DNA of 6,309 nt from Candidatus Halomonas stercoripullorum (lineage in GTDB: Bacteria > Pseudomonadota > Gammaproteobacteria > Pseudomonadales > Halomonadaceae): contig DXFC01000214.1 of assembly GCA_019114645.1 (NCBI GenBank), positions 1 through 6,309 of the forward strand, read 5' to 3'. Both the position numbers and the translations under genes were made by a program. Positions within the stretch are counted from its first letter, which is position 1. Each line of letters opens with the position of its first letter. Positions 5,571 through 6,309 of this stretch are shown piece after piece. A model generated the notes under the pieces. That model saw nothing but the letters and a program-made list of their open reading frames with translations, was not told where the DNA came from and did no database searches.

Positions 5571-5592
5571 GGTGTCACGTAAACTCGGTTTG

Positions 5593-5620
5593 TTGTTGTG
5601 AAAAGTGTTGGGACTATTTT
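5593..5620 (+). promoter_or_regulatory. Weak candidate promoter for the PstS-like gene
   Basis: TTGTTG (5593-5598) and TATTTT (5615-5620) are 16 bases apart in the 68-bp gap between the divergent thioesterase and PstS-like genes. The boxes match only 3 of 6 and 4 of 6, and a start here would give a very short leader. I see no convincing Pho box (two CTGTCAT-like direct repeats) nearby. Confidence 0.18.
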
Positions 5621-5625
5621 GCCAC

Positions 5626-5631
5626 AAGGAG
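5626..5631 (+). promoter_or_regulatory. Ribosome binding site for the PstS-like gene
   Basis: AAGGAG lies 7 bases before the ATG at 5639. This is a good Shine-Dalgarno site, and it fixes the start upstream of a credible signal peptide. Confidence 0.75.
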
Positions 5632-5638
5632 AGCGCGA

Positions 5639-6309
5639 ATGTTCTTCGTTCCAAGTGCTGGCTGGTACAGGTTAAAACAGGTTGGCTTGTGTGCAGTGTT
5701 AAGTTGCCTGCCGCTGGTAGTTTGGGCTGAGGAGCCTGTCGGCACATTGGGTATTGTGGGCTCCGATACGATGGCAGGATTGATGCTGCGTTGGGGAGAA
5801 CAGCTCAGCAGTCATTATCCTGGCATTCGCTTGCAGCTCCAGACTGGCGGTTCAGCCAGTGCTGCAACGGCCTTGGCGGCCGGTACCACACGGCTGGGCC
5901 CCATGTCACGCAGCATGAACGAAGCGGAACGGCAGGCGTTCGAAGCGCAGCATGGTTATGCCGTAGTGGAGCTCGAAGTGGCGCGCGATGCCTTGGCGGT
6001 CGTGGTGCATCGCCACCACCCCCTGGAGTCGCTGTCGCTGGAAACACTGGATGCTATCTTCTCGACGACCCGGCGCTGTGGTGGCACGACAGATGTCAGG
6101 CGTTGGGAGCAGCTGGGCATCGAGGGCATGGGTGGACGTATTGAACTGCATGGACGCAATCCCGCTTCGGGTAGCCATGGGCTGTTTCGCCAACGTGCCC
6201 TGTGTGGTGGAGAGTATCGTGCCCAACTCAACGAGTATCCCGGCGCTGCCGCCGTCGCCGCTGCTGTTACCGAGAGTCGTGAGGCTATCGGCTATGTGGG
6301 CCTTAACCA
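5639..6309 (+). CDS. PstS-like phosphate/anion substrate-binding protein (PBP-like family), 3'-truncated by window edge
   Basis: The first 223 codons are open to the edge of the window. Residues 1-30 form a Sec signal peptide: basic Arg11 and Lys13, then a hydrophobic VGLCAVLSCLPLVVWA core, with likely cleavage at VWA-EE. The mature protein begins GTLGIVGSDTM (35-45), followed by TGGSASAATALAAGTTRLGP (69-88) with MSRSM (89-93) next, and GRNPASGSHGLFR (172-184). This order is that of PstS-type phosphate-binding proteins. Arg173, Ser177, Gly178 and Ser179 match the Arg-x3-Ser-Gly-Thr phosphate loop of E. coli PstS (Arg135, Ser139-Thr141). It belongs to the subgroup with GSDTM and LGPMSR, not the classical E. 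coli subgroup, so another oxyanion or a regulatory role is possible. It is divergent from the thioesterase. Whether pstCAB or phoR genes follow lies outside the window. Confidence 0.83.
   Translation, partial: MFFVPSAGWYRLKQVGLCAVLSCLPLVVWAEEPVGTLGIVGSDTMAGLMLRWGEQLSSHYPGIRLQLQTGGSASAATALAAGTTRLGPMSRSMNEAERQAFEAQHGYAVVELEVARDALAVVVHRHHPLESLSLETLDAIFSTTRRCGGTTDVRRWEQLGIEGMGGRIELHGRNPASGSHGLFRQRALCGGEYRAQLNEYPGAAAVAAAVTESREAIGYVGLN

Noticed and set aside
5571..5638. Pho box upstream of the PstS-like gene
   Set aside because: A single TGTCAC is present near 5573, but there is no second repeat at 11-base spacing.
5699..5710. Lipobox (V-L-S-C, Cys23) making the PstS-like protein a lipoprotein
   Set aside because: The Cys lies inside the hydrophobic core with more hydrophobic residues after it, and a better signal peptidase I site (VWA-EE) follows.
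5571..5747. N-terminal extension of the thioesterase to an ATG at 5747
   Set aside because: The extra 59 residues are unlike YciA proteins and run through the divergent promoter and into the PstS-like coding region.
5791..6144. Open frame of 117 codons on the + strand and overlapping minus-strand frames at the right end
   Set aside because: They overlap the PstS-like gene in other frames, with no family features; the PstS-like frame has a ribosome binding site, signal peptide and conserved motifs.

Overview
This window is ordinary chromosomal DNA from a moderately GC-rich gammaproteobacterium. A marine or halophilic lineage such as Halomonas or a relative is my best guess. The basis is the close match of HexR and UvrD to gammaproteobacterial versions, the presence of NSS-type and TRAP-type transporters, and the codon use; no rRNA or other marker fixes the genus. 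I see no insertion sequences, CRISPR, tRNA, phage genes or abrupt base-composition change. I did not find a clearly new multi-gene system. The more interesting signals are regulatory palindromes and one orphan transport component.

Layout, left to right: (1) The 3' end of a sodium-dependent (NSS/SNF) transporter on the + strand, closed by a strong 12-bp hairpin. (2) A 66-codon, highly charged small protein on the - strand, possibly of the PA3496-like family. (3) A divergent intergenic region of about 260 bp holding four consecutive inverted repeats and the long leader of the next gene. (4) hexR, an RpiR-family regulator of Entner-Doudoroff and central sugar metabolism, best started at a GTG with a good ribosome binding site. 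(5) uvrD, DNA helicase II, complete with all superfamily 1A motifs. (6) A 152-bp intergenic region with a perfect 14-bp palindrome and a 24-bp near-perfect palindrome, upstream of (7) a Tat-exported TRAP substrate-binding protein of the TakP/DctP type, closed by a second 12-bp hairpin. (8) On the - strand, a YciA-type acyl-CoA thioesterase. (9) Divergent from it, the first 223 codons of a PstS-like anion (phosphate) binding protein that runs off the right edge.

The genes are mostly single transcription units rather than one operon: two convergent pairs share hairpins and two divergent pairs share promoter regions. Only hexR and uvrD follow each other on the same strand, 69 bp apart, and could be co-transcribed. 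Functionally this is a mixed housekeeping and nutrient-uptake neighbourhood: carbon-flux control, DNA repair, uptake of an organic (probably 2-oxo) acid, acyl-CoA hydrolysis and phosphate capture.
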